DNA of 64,000 nucleotides from Burkholderiales bacterium (GTDB lineage: Bacteria > Pseudomonadota > Gammaproteobacteria > Burkholderiales > SG8-41), in assembly GCA_020854035.1 (NCBI GenBank), contig JADZGE010000005.1, positions 30,766 through 94,765 on the forward strand, in the 5' to 3' direction. This document shows positions 16,436 to 25,013 of the stretch, piece by piece. The notes under the pieces are model-generated. The model was not told the DNA's origin, made no database searches, and saw nothing but the letters and a program-made list of their open reading frames with translations. How positions within the stretch are numbered: position 1 is the stretch's first letter; each line of letters begins with the position of its first letter. The translations under genes and the position numbers were made by a program.

Positions 16436-18403
16436 TCAGCCTGGTCCGGGTCCCTGGCTGGTGCTGGCGCTGCCGGGCCGGCGGGTGCGGCCAGCCGCGA
16501 AGAACCCCGCGGCGAGGATAGCGATGACGAGCGCCTGCCCGGCGAGCGTCTGGACGGTGGGATGGACGCCGAGCGAGGGCAGGCTCGCGAACGGCACGAT
16601 ATCGGCGTCGATGAGGCCCGCCTCCTGCAGCGCGGCGATCCCGTTGCCGGCGAAGACGACCGCCAGCAGCGCGAGCAGGATCGACACCAGGGCGAAGAAT
16701 GGTCCGATCGGCAGGCGCACGCTGTAGCGGAAGATCGCCCAGCCGATGCCGGTCAGCATGACCGCGGCGACACCGACTCCGGCGAGCACCGAGCCCTGCC
16801 CGGACGCGCCCGCCTGCACCCACAGCGCCTCGTAGAAGAGGACGATCTCGAAGAGTTCGCGGTACACGGCGAGAAACGAGGCGCCCGCCATCGCCCAGAG
16901 CGTGCCCTTGCCGAGGGCGGCGCCGACGCTCTCGCGTATGAAGCGCTCCCACGCGTGGGCGTACGACTTCCCGTGCAGCCAGATCCCGACGTAGGCGAGC
17001 ATCGCGCAGGCGAGGAGCGCGGTGACGCCTTCGGTCGTCTCGCGGTTCGCGCCCGAAAGCCCGATCAGCCACGTCGCGGCGATCCACGTGAGCAGCCCCA
17101 TCACGATGGCGGCGCCCCAGCCCGCGTGGACCCACGGCAGCGCGTCACGGCGCCCGGCCTTGACGAGGAACGCGATGATGGCGGCGAGCACGAGTATCGC
17201 CTCCAGTCCTTCGCGCAGCAGGATGAGGAGCGAGCCCGCGAACGCGGTCCATGGAGAGAGCCCGTCCGCGGACAGGCGCTCCCGCGCCTTGCCAAGCAAC
17301 GCGACGACCTTGCCGTGCTGTCGCTCGACTTCCCCGGCCGCGGCGCCGCGCTGGATCAGCGCGCGCAGCGCCATCATTTCCCGTTCGGTTTCGGCGACGA
17401 GCGGCGCATCGACGTTGGCGAGGCTCGCCTCGGCGAGCTCGAATCCCTCGAGGTAGGCCGTGATCGCGAGCTGCCTCGCCCGCTCGCGCTCGCCGCCGCG
17501 GTAGGCGCCGACGGCGGCCTCCAGCGTGGTGAGCGTGAACGCGATCGGGGAGGGCTTTCCCTGGGCGATGGCGGCCGGGTTGGCGAGGAGGTAGGCCTGG
17601 ACGGCAACAGCGTCCTCTCCGTAGCGTTCCCGCACCTCGTTCGCGGAGAGTTTCGCGACGTTGCCGATGTCGGGGAAGGCCTCGCGCGCCTTGCCGGTCT
17701 TCCACAGTGCCTCGCCCTTTGCGATCGACTGGGCGGGCGTCGCGTAGCCGGCGGTGTGGAACGCGAGCGCCCAGCGCTCGGCCTCGGCGAGCTGGCGGTA
17801 GGAGGCCATTCCGGTGCCGTCCACGCCGAGCGTGATCGTGTTGTAGAGGCCGTAGGCGCTCCGCTGCGCCATGCGCTCCGCGTCGCGGAAGTTCGAAGGC
17901 GCCGGCTCGAGTTTCGCGCCGGCCGGCCCGTCGCCCCTGCCGTCGGCGCCGTGGCACGAAGCGCAGAGCGACTGGTAGAGCTTCGCCCCGGTCGCGGGAT
18001 CGGGCGCCGCGCGCGGCGCGACCTCGATCGCGTAGGCTTCGATGACCGCCCAGCGGAGCTTCCCGGAGCCCGCGGCGATCTCGGCCGGCGGCGCCTTCTC
18101 CTCGACACGCCGCGCCAGCGCCCGCGCTTGCGCACCGAGCTCGGCCTGCCGCGGCACGGCCGGCAGCGATTTCAGGAGATCGACGATCTGCCCGGTGAAT
18201 TCGAGCATCTCCTTGTACTCTTCCTCGTTCCTCACCTTTCCGTTCTCGACGGCCTCGGGGTAGTCCACGCCGACGTAGTCGAGGAGATGAAGAATCGTCT
18301 GCGCGGCCGCGTCCGGCGCGCCTACCGCGGGCGCTGCCGCGGGCGCGCCGGACGCGGCCATGGTCGTCAGCAGGACGAGAACGAATCGAACGAGGCGGCT
18401 CAT
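16436..18403 (-). CDS. FTR1 family iron permease fused to an N-terminal cytochrome c domain
   Basis: 655 residues. Signal peptide, then a c-type haem motif CASCH (near residue 148), then a helical region, then a seven-helix FTR1 permease. Both ferroxidase/permease motifs of the family are present: LREGLEAIL and YRELFEIVL. FTR1/EfeU proteins carry oxidised iron across the inner membrane. The fused cytochrome presumably accepts electrons from ferrous iron on the periplasmic side. ATG 18403 overlaps the ExbD stop (ATGA), so translation is coupled to exbD, an unusual link between ferrous-type uptake and the TonB energy complex. Confidence 0.9.
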   Translation of the reverse strand: MSRLVRFVLVLLTTMAASGAPAAAPAVGAPDAAAQTILHLLDYVGVDYPEAVENGKVRNEEEYKEMLEFTGQIVDLLKSLPAVPRQAELGAQARALARRVEEKAPPAEIAAGSGKLRWAVIEAYAIEVAPRAAPDPATGAKLYQSLCASCHGADGRGDGPAGAKLEPAPSNFRDAERMAQRSAYGLYNTITLGVDGTGMASYRQLAEAERWALAFHTAGYATPAQSIAKGEALWKTGKAREAFPDIGNVAKLSANEVRERYGEDAVAVQAYLLANPAAIAQGKPSPIAFTLTTLEAAVGAYRGGERERARQLAITAYLEGFELAEASLANVDAPLVAETEREMMALRALIQRGAAAGEVERQHGKVVALLGKARERLSADGLSPWTAFAGSLLILLREGLEAILVLAAIIAFLVKAGRRDALPWVHAGWGAAIVMGLLTWIAATWLIGLSGANRETTEGVTALLACAMLAYVGIWLHGKSYAHAWERFIRESVGAALGKGTLWAMAGASFLAVYRELFEIVLFYEALWVQAGASGQGSVLAGVGVAAVMLTGIGWAIFRYSVRLPIGPFFALVSILLALLAVVFAGNGIAALQEAGLIDADIVPFASLPSLGVHPTVQTLAGQALVIAILAAGFFAAGRTRRPGSASTSQGPGPG

Positions 18404-18831
18404 CGCGTCGCCCCGGCGGCGTTGGGATCGGAGACGAAGCCGATCTTCGTCAACCCCGCGCGGGCGGCTGCCGCCATGATTTCGGCGATGACCTGGTAGC
18501 GGGCCGACGCGTCGGCTCGTATGTGCAGTTCCGGCTGAGGTTCGAGCCTCGCTGCGCCGGACATGCGCCGGGCGAGAGCGGCCATTTCGACCGGCTCTCC
18601 GTTCCAGTAGAGCGAGCGGTCTTCGCGGATGCCGAGCTGGATATTCTCCGGTCGGGTGAGGTTGGGTCGACTTGCCGCCCGGGGCAGATCGATCTTCACG
18701 GACTGGGTGAGGAGCGGCGCCGTGATGATGAATATCACCAGCAGCACGAGCATCACGTCGATCAGCGGAATCATGTTGATCTCCGCCATGGGCGCTTCGT
18801 TGGCGCCGCGGTTGAAGCCGCCGAATGCCAT
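18400..18831 (-). CDS. exbD: Biopolymer transport protein ExbD/TolR
   Basis: 143 residues. The N-terminal cytoplasmic segment ends AEINMIPLIDVMLVLLVIFIIT, the single family TM helix with the proton-path aspartate in LIDVML. A periplasmic domain follows (LHIRADASARY). Together with ExbB it turns proton-motive force into TonB movement. It follows exbB by 94 bases and overlaps the FTR1 start by four bases. Confidence 0.94.
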   Translation of the reverse strand: MAFGGFNRGANEAPMAEINMIPLIDVMLVLLVIFIITAPLLTQSVKIDLPRAASRPNLTRPENIQLGIREDRSLYWNGEPVEMAALARRMSGAARLEPQPELHIRADASARYQVIAEIMAAAARAGLTKIGFVSDPNAAGATR

Positions 18832-18925
18832 CAGGACCGCTCCCGCGTGAGCTCACGCGCGAGGGAGCCGCCGATCGACGCCGATGAATGCCGGCGAGAG
18901 TGCATCGGGGGCCTGCGTGGCTCGC

Positions 18926-19669
18926 TCATGCGCTGCCCTGCGCGGCGGCCGCCGGCTTGAGAGGGACCACGGCGCCGGGTCCGCTGACGTGCGAACCGGT
19001 GGCAAGGAACGCGTAGAGATCGTGCGCGAAGGCGTCGAGCTGCGAGAGGACGACGCGGTTCGACCGGACGAAGGCGTTGTAGGCGAGCACCGCCGGCACC
19101 GCGACGACGAGGCCGATCCCGGTCATGATGAGCGCCTCGCCTACCGGCCCGGCGACCTTGTCGAGCGTGCCCTTGCCGCTCATGCCGATCGCGACGAGCG
19201 CGTGATAGACGGCCCACACCGTGCCGAAGAGCCCCACGAACGGCGCCGTGCTGCCGACCGAGGCAAGGACGGTCAGTCCCTGCTCGCAGCGGGCGGTTTC
19301 CTCGTCGAGGACGCGGCGCATGGCGCGGGTCACGAACTCCGCCGTGCTGCCGGACTCCGTCAGCCTGTTCGCGCCGTGGCGCTCGTGACGGCGGGCCGCG
19401 ACGATGCCGTGCCAGGCGAGGTGGGAGAAAGGCTCGTCGGGATGTCGCTCCTCGAGGTGTGCCTCGACCGCCTGGAGCGAGGGTGCGTTCCAGAAGATGT
19501 CGAGAAAGCGCGCGGAGCGCCGCCGTGCGGCGACGATCCGCACCGTCCTCGCGAGGATGAGATACCACGTCGCGACGGACATCGCGACGAGCGCCGCCAG
19601 CGTGATCCTGCCGATGGCGTCCGTCTGGGTGAGAAATCCCGCGATGCCCGCGGCTTGACCCGGTTCCAT
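18926..19669 (-). CDS. exbB: MotA/TolQ/ExbB proton channel family protein
   Basis: 247 residues from ATG 19669. Three TM helices are visible: near residues 20-42 (ITLAALVAMSVATWYLILA), about 140-165 (VASVGSTAPFVGLFGTVWAVYHAL) and about 180-205 (ALIMTGIGLVVAVPAVLAYNAFV). The APFVGLFGTV segment is the ExbB/TolQ signature. It begins four bases after tonB ends, so tonB, exbB and exbD form one unit. It energises outer-membrane iron receptors such as the one at 14243-16360. Confidence 0.94.
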   Translation of the reverse strand: MEPGQAAGIAGFLTQTDAIGRITLAALVAMSVATWYLILARTVRIVAARRRSARFLDIFWNAPSLQAVEAHLEERHPDEPFSHLAWHGIVAARRHERHGANRLTESGSTAEFVTRAMRRVLDEETARCEQGLTVLASVGSTAPFVGLFGTVWAVYHALVAIGMSGKGTLDKVAGPVGEALIMTGIGLVVAVPAVLAYNAFVRSNRVVLSQLDAFAHDLYAFLATGSHVSGPGAVVPLKPAAAAQGSA

Positions 19670-19673
19670 GATT

Positions 19674-20339
19674 TCATTTCTCCAGCATGAATACGATCGG
19701 TACCAGCACCCAGGCGGCGACGGGCGTGTCGCCCTGTCGCGCCGGGACGAACTTCCATTGCCGCACCGCCTGCAGGGCGGCGGCGTCGAGGACCTCTTGC
19801 CCGCTGCCCGTCCGGAGCTCGACCCGGTCCGGGCGGCCGTCCGCGTTAACGAGCACGCGCAGCACGACCTTGCCCTGGTGTCCCATGCGGCGGGCCATCC
19901 GCGGGTAGGAGGGAGGCGGATTGTCGAGATACGCCGCGCTGAAGCTCGGGGGAATGATGGGCAGTGGAGCCTGGGGGGCAGGCGGGGTGGCGATCGGTGC
20001 CGGTACCGGCGGCGCCGGGGTCTGCGGCGCAGGCGCGGCAACCGGGGCGGGTGGGAGCGTCTCGGCGGCGAGGAGTACCGGTTCGGGCCGGGGCTCGACA
20101 CGCTTCGGCTGTGGCTTCACCGGCAATGGCCTGGGGCGCTCCTCCGGTTCCCGCACGAGGGGCGCGGGTGGCGTGACGAGGCGGACCATGATCGGAAGCG
20201 CCTGCGTGAGCGCGGAGCGTACCGGCTGGAACGCGAGCAGCAGCGCGATTGCGCCCGCGTGCAGCAGGACGGTAATCGCAAGCCCGGTCAGCCGACTGGC
20301 GATGTCATGCGGTCGATATGGGTCGATTCGGAGCTGCAT
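19674..20339 (-). CDS. tonB: TonB family energy transducer
   Basis: 221 residues from ATG 20339 (MQLRIDPYRP). A longer frame upstream would read through the Fur-regulated promoter and is rejected. Structure: one N-terminal TM anchor (TGLAITVLLHAGAIALLLAF), a long proline/alanine/lysine linker (residues about 55-130), and the C-terminal domain (YPRMARRMGHQGKVVLRVLV...VRQWKFVPA). It crosses the periplasm to contact the receptors' TonB boxes. It is the first gene after the promoter at 20414-20442. Confidence 0.94.
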   Translation of the reverse strand: MQLRIDPYRPHDIASRLTGLAITVLLHAGAIALLLAFQPVRSALTQALPIMVRLVTPPAPLVREPEERPRPLPVKPQPKRVEPRPEPVLLAAETLPPAPVAAPAPQTPAPPVPAPIATPPAPQAPLPIIPPSFSAAYLDNPPPSYPRMARRMGHQGKVVLRVLVNADGRPDRVELRTGSGQEVLDAAALQAVRQWKFVPARQGDTPVAAWVLVPIVFMLEK

Positions 20340-20413
20340 GCGGTCGGGGACTCGACGGGACAGCCGGTCTGGCGGTGGAAAGCAGGAGCAGGACAGTTCT
20401 CGATGATAGTAGG

Positions 20414-20442
20414 AATATAAATGAGAATGATTCGCATTGCAA
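20414..20442 (-). promoter_or_regulatory. Fur-box-covered promoter of tonB-exbB-exbD-FTR1
   Basis: On the minus strand, TTGCAA (20442-20437) and TATATT (20419-20414) are separated by exactly 17 bases, a good sigma-70 promoter. The spacer is filled by AATGAGAATGATTCGCATT (20420-20438), a 19-bp dyad with 16 of 19 symmetrical positions and close to the GATAATGATAATCATTATC Fur consensus. A Fur-Fe dimer bound here would fully cover RNA polymerase contacts. The tonB ATG is 75 bases downstream. Confidence 0.8.
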
Positions 20443-20510
20443 TACAATATCGAGGGCGCCAGGCATCCCATGCTGAAGGAGGCGATCCCCTACTGCGAAG
20501 GCTGTAGCGA

Positions 20511-21482
20511 CTACGTCTCCCGCGGACGGAACGCCGCGCAGGGATCGGGCCGCTCCCAGACCGGCGTGAAGCAGGTGAAATCGAATAACGGCTGGTTGCC
20601 GGGGCTGCCCGTCACGTACGCGGCGGCATCGGTCCGGCCTTCCTCTACCTCCAGCATCCCTACCGCGCAGATCGTGCCGCGGCCGGCGGACAGGTAGAGC
20701 GGCACGCCGAGGTCGCGCCGCAGGTGCCCGTTCCCCGCGATCAGCACTGCGCCGTCGCTCCCGGAATCGCGCATCGCCTCCGCCAGCGTCGCGTCCCGCG
20801 CGCGCTGCGCGGCAGCCATACCCGGCAGCAGGTGGCGCGGTAGCGCCCGGCAGTGCCCCTCGAAGATGATTTCCTGCAGCCGGGTCTCGCTCTCGGGCGA
20901 CCATACCCGCTCGATCCCGAGCGCGGCCACGCGCTCCGTGCCGAGGACGTTCCAGCCCTCCTTCACGAGGCGGCGCGCGGTAGCCGTCGAGAGGTTCGCG
21001 GCCCGGAGCGGCAGACCCTGTCTCAGCGCGATTTCGACGAGCGGGCGGTAGAACTCCCAGTTCCACCCCGCGCGGTCGAAGTGGACCGCCTCGGCGACGT
21101 CCGCCGGGCTTGCACCGCCGCGCGCCAGCCGCTGCTGCAAGGCGGATTCGTGCTCGCGGTCGAACTGCTCGAAGGCAAGCACGGGGCGCGCGCCTCCGGC
21201 GGCGATCTCCTGCAGCAGAGCGGCCTGCAGTGCGTGATGATCCGGGTGATCGTGCAATTCGCCGAGCAAACGGTAGCGAGCGGCGCGCAGTGCGGCGACA
21301 AGTTCAGCGGGCCGGGCCCGGCGCCGGCTCTCGACGTGCCAGACGAGGCCGCAAAGGGGATGATCGGCGAGTCGGCGCGCACTCCAGCCGCCGTTCGCCG
21401 GTACGATGCGGGTCATGCCGTGCGTCGCGCATGCCACCAGTCCGGCGGCCGCGAGCGCCGCGAGTGCCGTCCGTCGCCGCAT
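20511..21482 (-). CDS. chaN: ChaN family haem-binding lipoprotein
   Basis: 323 residues from ATG 21482 (MRRRTALAALAAAGLVAC). The lipobox LVAC predicts an outer-membrane or periplasmic lipoprotein with the modified Cys at residue 18. The domain shows YRLLGELHDHPDHH (near residue 70), the FEQFDRE motif and GHCRALP, as in ChaN/DUF399 proteins that bind haem as cofacial dimers. It lies between hmuP and tonB, all on one strand, consistent with iron or haem acquisition. Its exact role in transport is not established in the family. Confidence 0.85.
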   Translation of the reverse strand: MRRRTALAALAAAGLVACATHGMTRIVPANGGWSARRLADHPLCGLVWHVESRRRARPAELVAALRAARYRLLGELHDHPDHHALQAALLQEIAAGGARPVLAFEQFDREHESALQQRLARGGASPADVAEAVHFDRAGWNWEFYRPLVEIALRQGLPLRAANLSTATARRLVKEGWNVLGTERVAALGIERVWSPESETRLQEIIFEGHCRALPRHLLPGMAAAQRARDATLAEAMRDSGSDGAVLIAGNGHLRRDLGVPLYLSAGRGTICAVGMLEVEEGRTDAAAYVTGSPGNQPLFDFTCFTPVWERPDPCAAFRPRET

Positions 21483-21786
21483 GCGGAACCCAAAGCCGCA
21501 GGATACGCCACCCGGGGAGAGCCGCGGGCCCGGGACCGCGTGGGCGGGCGTCCCGGAAGGGCTCAGCGTGGACGCCGGGGATCGGTCGCGGCCCGTGCTT
21601 CGGCTGCCGCCTCGTGAAAGCGCGAGAGGGCGGTAGCAAACGTCGCATGCAGCATCGGCGCCGGCATGCGCCGCGAGACATTCTAAATGGCGCATGATGC
21701 AGAGCGCCACGCAAGGGCAGCGCGCTTGGTGGAAATCCCGTGTCGTCGTTCAATCGATCCCTGCCGTGGCGCCGGGCGCCGAGACG
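21483..21786. other. Intergenic stretch between hmuP and chaN
   Basis: These 304 bases have no supportable gene on either strand. On the minus strand TAGAAT at 21685-21680 could be a -10 element for chaN, but no matching -35 is seen. GGCGC-CGG-GCGCC near 21770-21782 could form a short hairpin after hmuP. Neither is strong. Confidence 0.4.
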
Positions 21787-21966
21787 CTACGCTGTAAGAA
21801 TCAGCTTGCCGCGTGCCGTTACCCGCAAGCGGTACTCGCGGCCGTCGTGTTCGATGATGAGTTCGCGCTCGCCGCGCATGAGATCGCGACTCACGACTCG
21901 GGCAATCCCGGGCGAGGTCTCGACGCCGCGGCGTGACACGGACTTGCATCGCGCTTTTTCAATCAT
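21787..21966 (-). CDS. hmuP: Haemin uptake protein HmuP
   Basis: 59 residues. The C-terminal half is diagnostic: ELIIEHDGREYRLRVTARGKLILT matches the HemP/HmuP pattern (IxHxGxxYxLRxTxxxKLILTK), given here in part. HmuP is a small regulator needed for full haem-receptor expression in Burkholderiales and Bradyrhizobium. The ATG at 21966 lies only six bases after a Fur-box-like site, and no clear ribosome-binding site separates them. No haem receptor gene is adjacent; its target may be the downstream receptor or lie outside the window. Confidence 0.85.
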   Translation of the reverse strand: MIEKARCKSVSRRGVETSPGIARVVSRDLMRGERELIIEHDGREYRLRVTARGKLILTA

Positions 21967-21971
21967 GCGCG

Positions 21972-21990
21972 AATGATAACCATTACCATT
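21972..21990 (-). promoter_or_regulatory. Fur-box-like site upstream of hmuP
   Basis: AATGATAACCATTACCATT matches a Fur dyad in 14 of 19 symmetrical positions, and its AATGATAA and ATTACCATT parts resemble the consensus hexamers. It sits immediately before the hmuP start codon, so bound Fur would block transcription or the earliest transcribed region. The position argues for iron repression of hmuP and possibly chaN. Confidence 0.65.
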
Positions 21991-22069
21991 CCAAGTATCA
22001 ACGATTGCGATAGCTCTTCCAGCATGCGGATTTCGCCGTGAGCCACGCCGGTGCGTGCGATCATTGACC

Positions 22070-22897
22070 ATGCCCAGAGAGCCGGTGCTCGTCCCACGTC
22101 CCGCGGCCACGATCGTGCTCATCCGCGATGCCGGAGGCGGCATGGAGGTACTCATGCTGCAGCGGAACTTCGAATCGGGCTTTGTCCCGGGAACGCACGT
22201 TTTTCCCGGAGGCACGCTCGACGAGGAGGACTACTCCGCGGGTCTGCAAGCGCGCTGCGACGGCCCGGACGATGCCGCGGCAAGCCGTTTGCTCGGCCTC
22301 GAGCGCGGCGGGCTTGCCTACTGGATCGCCGCGATACGCGAACTCTTCGAGGAGGCCGGTGTTGTCATGGCCCGCGGGGCGGGCGGTGATCTCGTCGAAA
22401 CGACGGAGGAGCAGGCGAGCGCGCGCTGGCTCGCGTACCGTGCGCGTGCTGAAGAGGGGGCGACAACCTTCGGCGCGATCGTGGCCGAGGAGGGCGTGCG
22501 GCTTGCGACGGGTACGCTGCGTTACTTCAGTCGCTGGATCACGCCGGAGGGGATGGTGCGCCGCTACGACACGCGGTTCTTCGCTGCCGTGGCCCCGCCG
22601 CGCCAGACGGTGCACCACGACAATCGCGAGGCGATCGCCCATGAGTGGGCGCGGCCCGCGGACGCGCTCGAGCGTCACGCGCGCGGCGAACTGAAGCTTC
22701 GCACCCCCACGCAGCGCACGCTGGAGCAGTTCGCCGCGTTCGGCACGACGCGCGCCCTCCTTGCCGCGCTCGGCGAGCCGCGCGAGATACCCGCCGTCCT
22801 GCCCCGCCTCGCGCGCGACGGGCAGGTGCTGCTGCCGGGCGAGGCCGGCTACGAGGAAGCGGGGAGTACCGAAGGGCGGGGCGGGTGGCGGCCGTGA
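22070..22897 (+). CDS. Nudix hydrolase, NUDT19/CoA-diphosphatase-like
   Basis: 275 residues from ATG 22070; a GTG at 22055 is an alternative. The Nudix box is split: FPGGTLDEED (near residue 46) and AAIRELFEEAGVV (near residue 91) are separated by about 45 residues. This long insertion is typical of the NUDT7/8/19 group, which cleaves CoA or acyl-CoA diphosphates. The key REL-EE-G residues are intact. It is followed by a metallo-hydrolase gene 84 bases downstream, often seen with acyl-CoA metabolism genes. The substrate is inferred, not shown. Confidence 0.86.
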   Translation: MPREPVLVPRPAATIVLIRDAGGGMEVLMLQRNFESGFVPGTHVFPGGTLDEEDYSAGLQARCDGPDDAAASRLLGLERGGLAYWIAAIRELFEEAGVVMARGAGGDLVETTEEQASARWLAYRARAEEGATTFGAIVAEEGVRLATGTLRYFSRWITPEGMVRRYDTRFFAAVAPPRQTVHHDNREAIAHEWARPADALERHARGELKLRTPTQRTLEQFAAFGTTRALLAALGEPREIPAVLPRLARDGQVLLPGEAGYEEAGSTEGRGGWRP

Positions 22898-22917
22898 CGG
22901 CTGCAGGGACGAGGGAT

Positions 22918-22947
22918 GAAGGAAGAAGGAAGAAGGAAGAAGGAAGG
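22918..22947. repeat. Tandem GAAGGAA heptamer tract
   Basis: Four and a third copies of the 7-bp unit GAAGGAA run between the Nudix and MBL-fold genes. The purine-only run is G-rich enough to act as a strong ribosome-binding region, but it ends 34 bases before the next start. It is also a good slippage site. No gene overlaps it. Confidence 0.7.
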
Positions 22948-22981
22948 ATGATCCTCAATTTCACACGCCGGGGGGCGCACG

Positions 22982-23848
22982 GTGACCGGTAGCACGACGA
23001 TCGCGGATCCGGTCGCGATGATCGTGCCGGGCGAACTTGTGCAACTGCACCCGCTGGTGCGGCGGCTGACGGCGCCGAATCCGGGGATGATGACGGGGCC
23101 TGGCACCAATTCCTACATCGTCGGGCGGGAGGCGCTCGCGGTGATCGACCCCGGGCCGGAGAGCGATGCGCATGGCGCCGCGCTGCTCGCGGCGGCCGGC
23201 GGCCGCCTGCGATGGATACTGTGCACCCACACGCACATCGATCACTCGCCGGGCGCGCGGGCCCTGCAAGCGGCGACCGGCGCGCAGGTGCTCGGGTACG
23301 GAACGGTGCCGCGCGACGGGCGGCAGGACGCCGCTTTCCACCCGGAGCGCGCGCTCGCCGACGGTGACGTGCTCGGCGCGCCGGAATTCCGGCTGCGCGC
23401 GCTGTACACGCCGGGGCATGCTTCGAACCACCTGTGTTATCTCCTCGAAGGCGAGGGTCTGCTCTTTACCGGCGACCACGTGATGCAGGGCTCGACCGTC
23501 GTCATCTCGCCGCCCGACGGCGACATGATCGTGTACCTGCGCTCGCTCGAACGGCTATCCACCCTCGAGCTGTCCGCGTTCGCGCCCGGGCATGGGCGGC
23601 TCATCACGACGCCGCGCGACGAAGTGCGCCGGCTGATCGCGCACCGCCTGCAGCGCGAGCGGAAAGTCCTCGCCGCGCTGGCGGCGAAGCAGCCGGCCAC
23701 GCTGGAGGAGCTGGTGCCGGTCGCCTACGACGATGTGCCGGAGCGCGTCCACCCGGTCGCCCGGCGCTCGCTCCACGCGCATCTGCTGAAGCTCGCGCAC
23801 GAGGGACGCGCGCGGGACGCCGCCGGAGCATGGTCGCTCGCCGCCTGA
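22982..23848 (+). CDS. MBL-fold metallo-hydrolase, LACTB2-like
   Basis: 288 residues from GTG 22982; ATG 23018 is an alternative. The metallo-beta-lactamase core has TGPGTNSYIVG (near residue 38), THTHIDHSPG (near 82), TPGHASNH (near 143), FTGDHVM (near 160) and PGHG (near 203). Residues from about 215 form the winged-helix tail seen in LACTB2-like proteins (REVKVLAAL-type helix, then HLLKLAHEG). LACTB2 relatives cut RNA or hydrolyse thioesters; which applies here is unknown. Confidence 0.88.
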   Translation: MTGSTTIADPVAMIVPGELVQLHPLVRRLTAPNPGMMTGPGTNSYIVGREALAVIDPGPESDAHGAALLAAAGGRLRWILCTHTHIDHSPGARALQAATGAQVLGYGTVPRDGRQDAAFHPERALADGDVLGAPEFRLRALYTPGHASNHLCYLLEGEGLLFTGDHVMQGSTVVISPPDGDMIVYLRSLERLSTLELSAFAPGHGRLITTPRDEVRRLIAHRLQRERKVLAALAAKQPATLEELVPVAYDDVPERVHPVARRSLHAHLLKLAHEGRARDAAGAWSLAA

Positions 23849-23930
23849 CGCGGGGCGGGCCGCCCCCGCAAGCGGGAGCCGACGATCGCGCCATGACGAT
23901 TGCGCCGGCGCGGCGCTGACGCCATACCGC

Positions 23931-24815
23931 ATGCCCGTCCTCGCGCTGGATGCCGCGTTTCTTCTCGCCATGGGCGCCGCGTTCTCGTTTGCGTGCGCGG
24001 ACATGGGAATGCGCTCCGGTCTCCAGCACACCAACCCCTTCGTCGGCGCGACGATCACGCGCTCGACGGGGGTCGTGGCTCTCCTCGCGCTCGTGTGGAT
24101 GGCGGGCGCCCGTTTCCCTTCCTGGGGGGAGCACTATCTCTGGCTCGCGGTGGCGGGCGCGTTTAATCCGGGGCTGTTCTCCATCCTGTTCATGTTCGGC
24201 ATCGCGAAGATCGGCGTTGCCCGGGCCGCCCCGATCAAGGGGAGTTCGCCGCTCTTTGCCGCATTCCTCGCGATTTTCCTGCTGGGGGAGCGCCCGCAGT
24301 GGTATCACCTGGGGGGCGTCGTGTTCATGGTGCTCGGCATCGCACTCATCTCCTCGGGCAGAACCGAGGGCCGCTGGCGGCGCGCCGACGCGCTCTGGCC
24401 GATCGCCGCCGCCGGAGTCGCCGCGCTGGGCGCCGTGTTCTGGCGCAAGGCCCTGCCGTCGTTTCCAGACGCTCTCGCCGGTGCGTTCGTCGGCATGGCC
24501 GCCGCGTTCGCTCTCACGGTCTGCTACACGGGCATCTTCATGCGCGCCGAGCTGGCAAGCGGCGTGAGGAAGGCATGGCGGCCGTTCCTGATGGTGGGCA
24601 TCATCGGCGCCATCGGCCAGTACTTCTTCGCGGGCGCCCTTCAAAGAGGCGAAATCTACCGGATCCTGCCGCTCATCCAGACCTCCCCGCTCATCACCGT
24701 CGCTTTCGCGCTGCTCTTCCTGCGGCGCGTGGAGCTCATCACCTGGCGGGTGCCGGTGGGAGCGTTCCTTACCATCGGCGGCGCCGTACTCGTCAATCTT
24801 CGCGTGACCGGCTGA
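23931..24815 (+). CDS. DMT superfamily transporter (EamA domain)
   Basis: 294 residues with about ten hydrophobic helices in two EamA repeats (first about residues 5-140, second about 150-290). GSSPLFAAFLAIFLLGERPQWYHLGGVVFMV is the conserved end of the first repeat, here given only as GSSPLFAAF...LLGERP, with a matching QTSPLITVAFALLFL in the second. Such proteins usually export amino acids or small metabolites. There is no neighbour that reveals the substrate. Confidence 0.88.
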   Translation: MPVLALDAAFLLAMGAAFSFACADMGMRSGLQHTNPFVGATITRSTGVVALLALVWMAGARFPSWGEHYLWLAVAGAFNPGLFSILFMFGIAKIGVARAAPIKGSSPLFAAFLAIFLLGERPQWYHLGGVVFMVLGIALISSGRTEGRWRRADALWPIAAAGVAALGAVFWRKALPSFPDALAGAFVGMAAAFALTVCYTGIFMRAELASGVRKAWRPFLMVGIIGAIGQYFFAGALQRGEIYRILPLIQTSPLITVAFALLFLRRVELITWRVPVGAFLTIGGAVLVNLRVTG

Positions 24816-24918
24816 CGGGCGCGCGAAGCACCGGAACCGCGCCGCGCGTCGCGGCGAAACCGCGCGATGTGTCTCCTCCTGGGGCTACGCGCAGCACATG
24901 AAGTGCGGGGTGGATTCG

Positions 24919-24974
24919 CTTGTCGACAAGTCGTGCGATATGTCACATGGCGGCTGCGCGTCGACTGCTAGAAT
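24919..24974 (+). promoter_or_regulatory. Possible promoter/operator of the PEP-CTERM gene
   Basis: CTTGTCGACAAG (24919-24930) is a perfect 12-bp palindrome. TAGAAT at 24969-24974, 40 bases before the ATG at 25014, resembles a -10 element and recurs in the same context before the aspartate dehydrogenase gene. No convincing -35 is seen. The palindrome may bind a regulator upstream of the promoter; this is only a positional argument. Confidence 0.4.
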
Positions 24975-25013
24975 CGGCGCGCAACGATCCACGATCAATA
25001 CAGGGAGAGTTTC

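Noticed and set aside
20437..20697. Small plus-strand frame starting near the Fur promoter
   Set aside because: It overlaps the promoter and then the chaN gene in antisense; no conserved domain and no ribosome-binding site.
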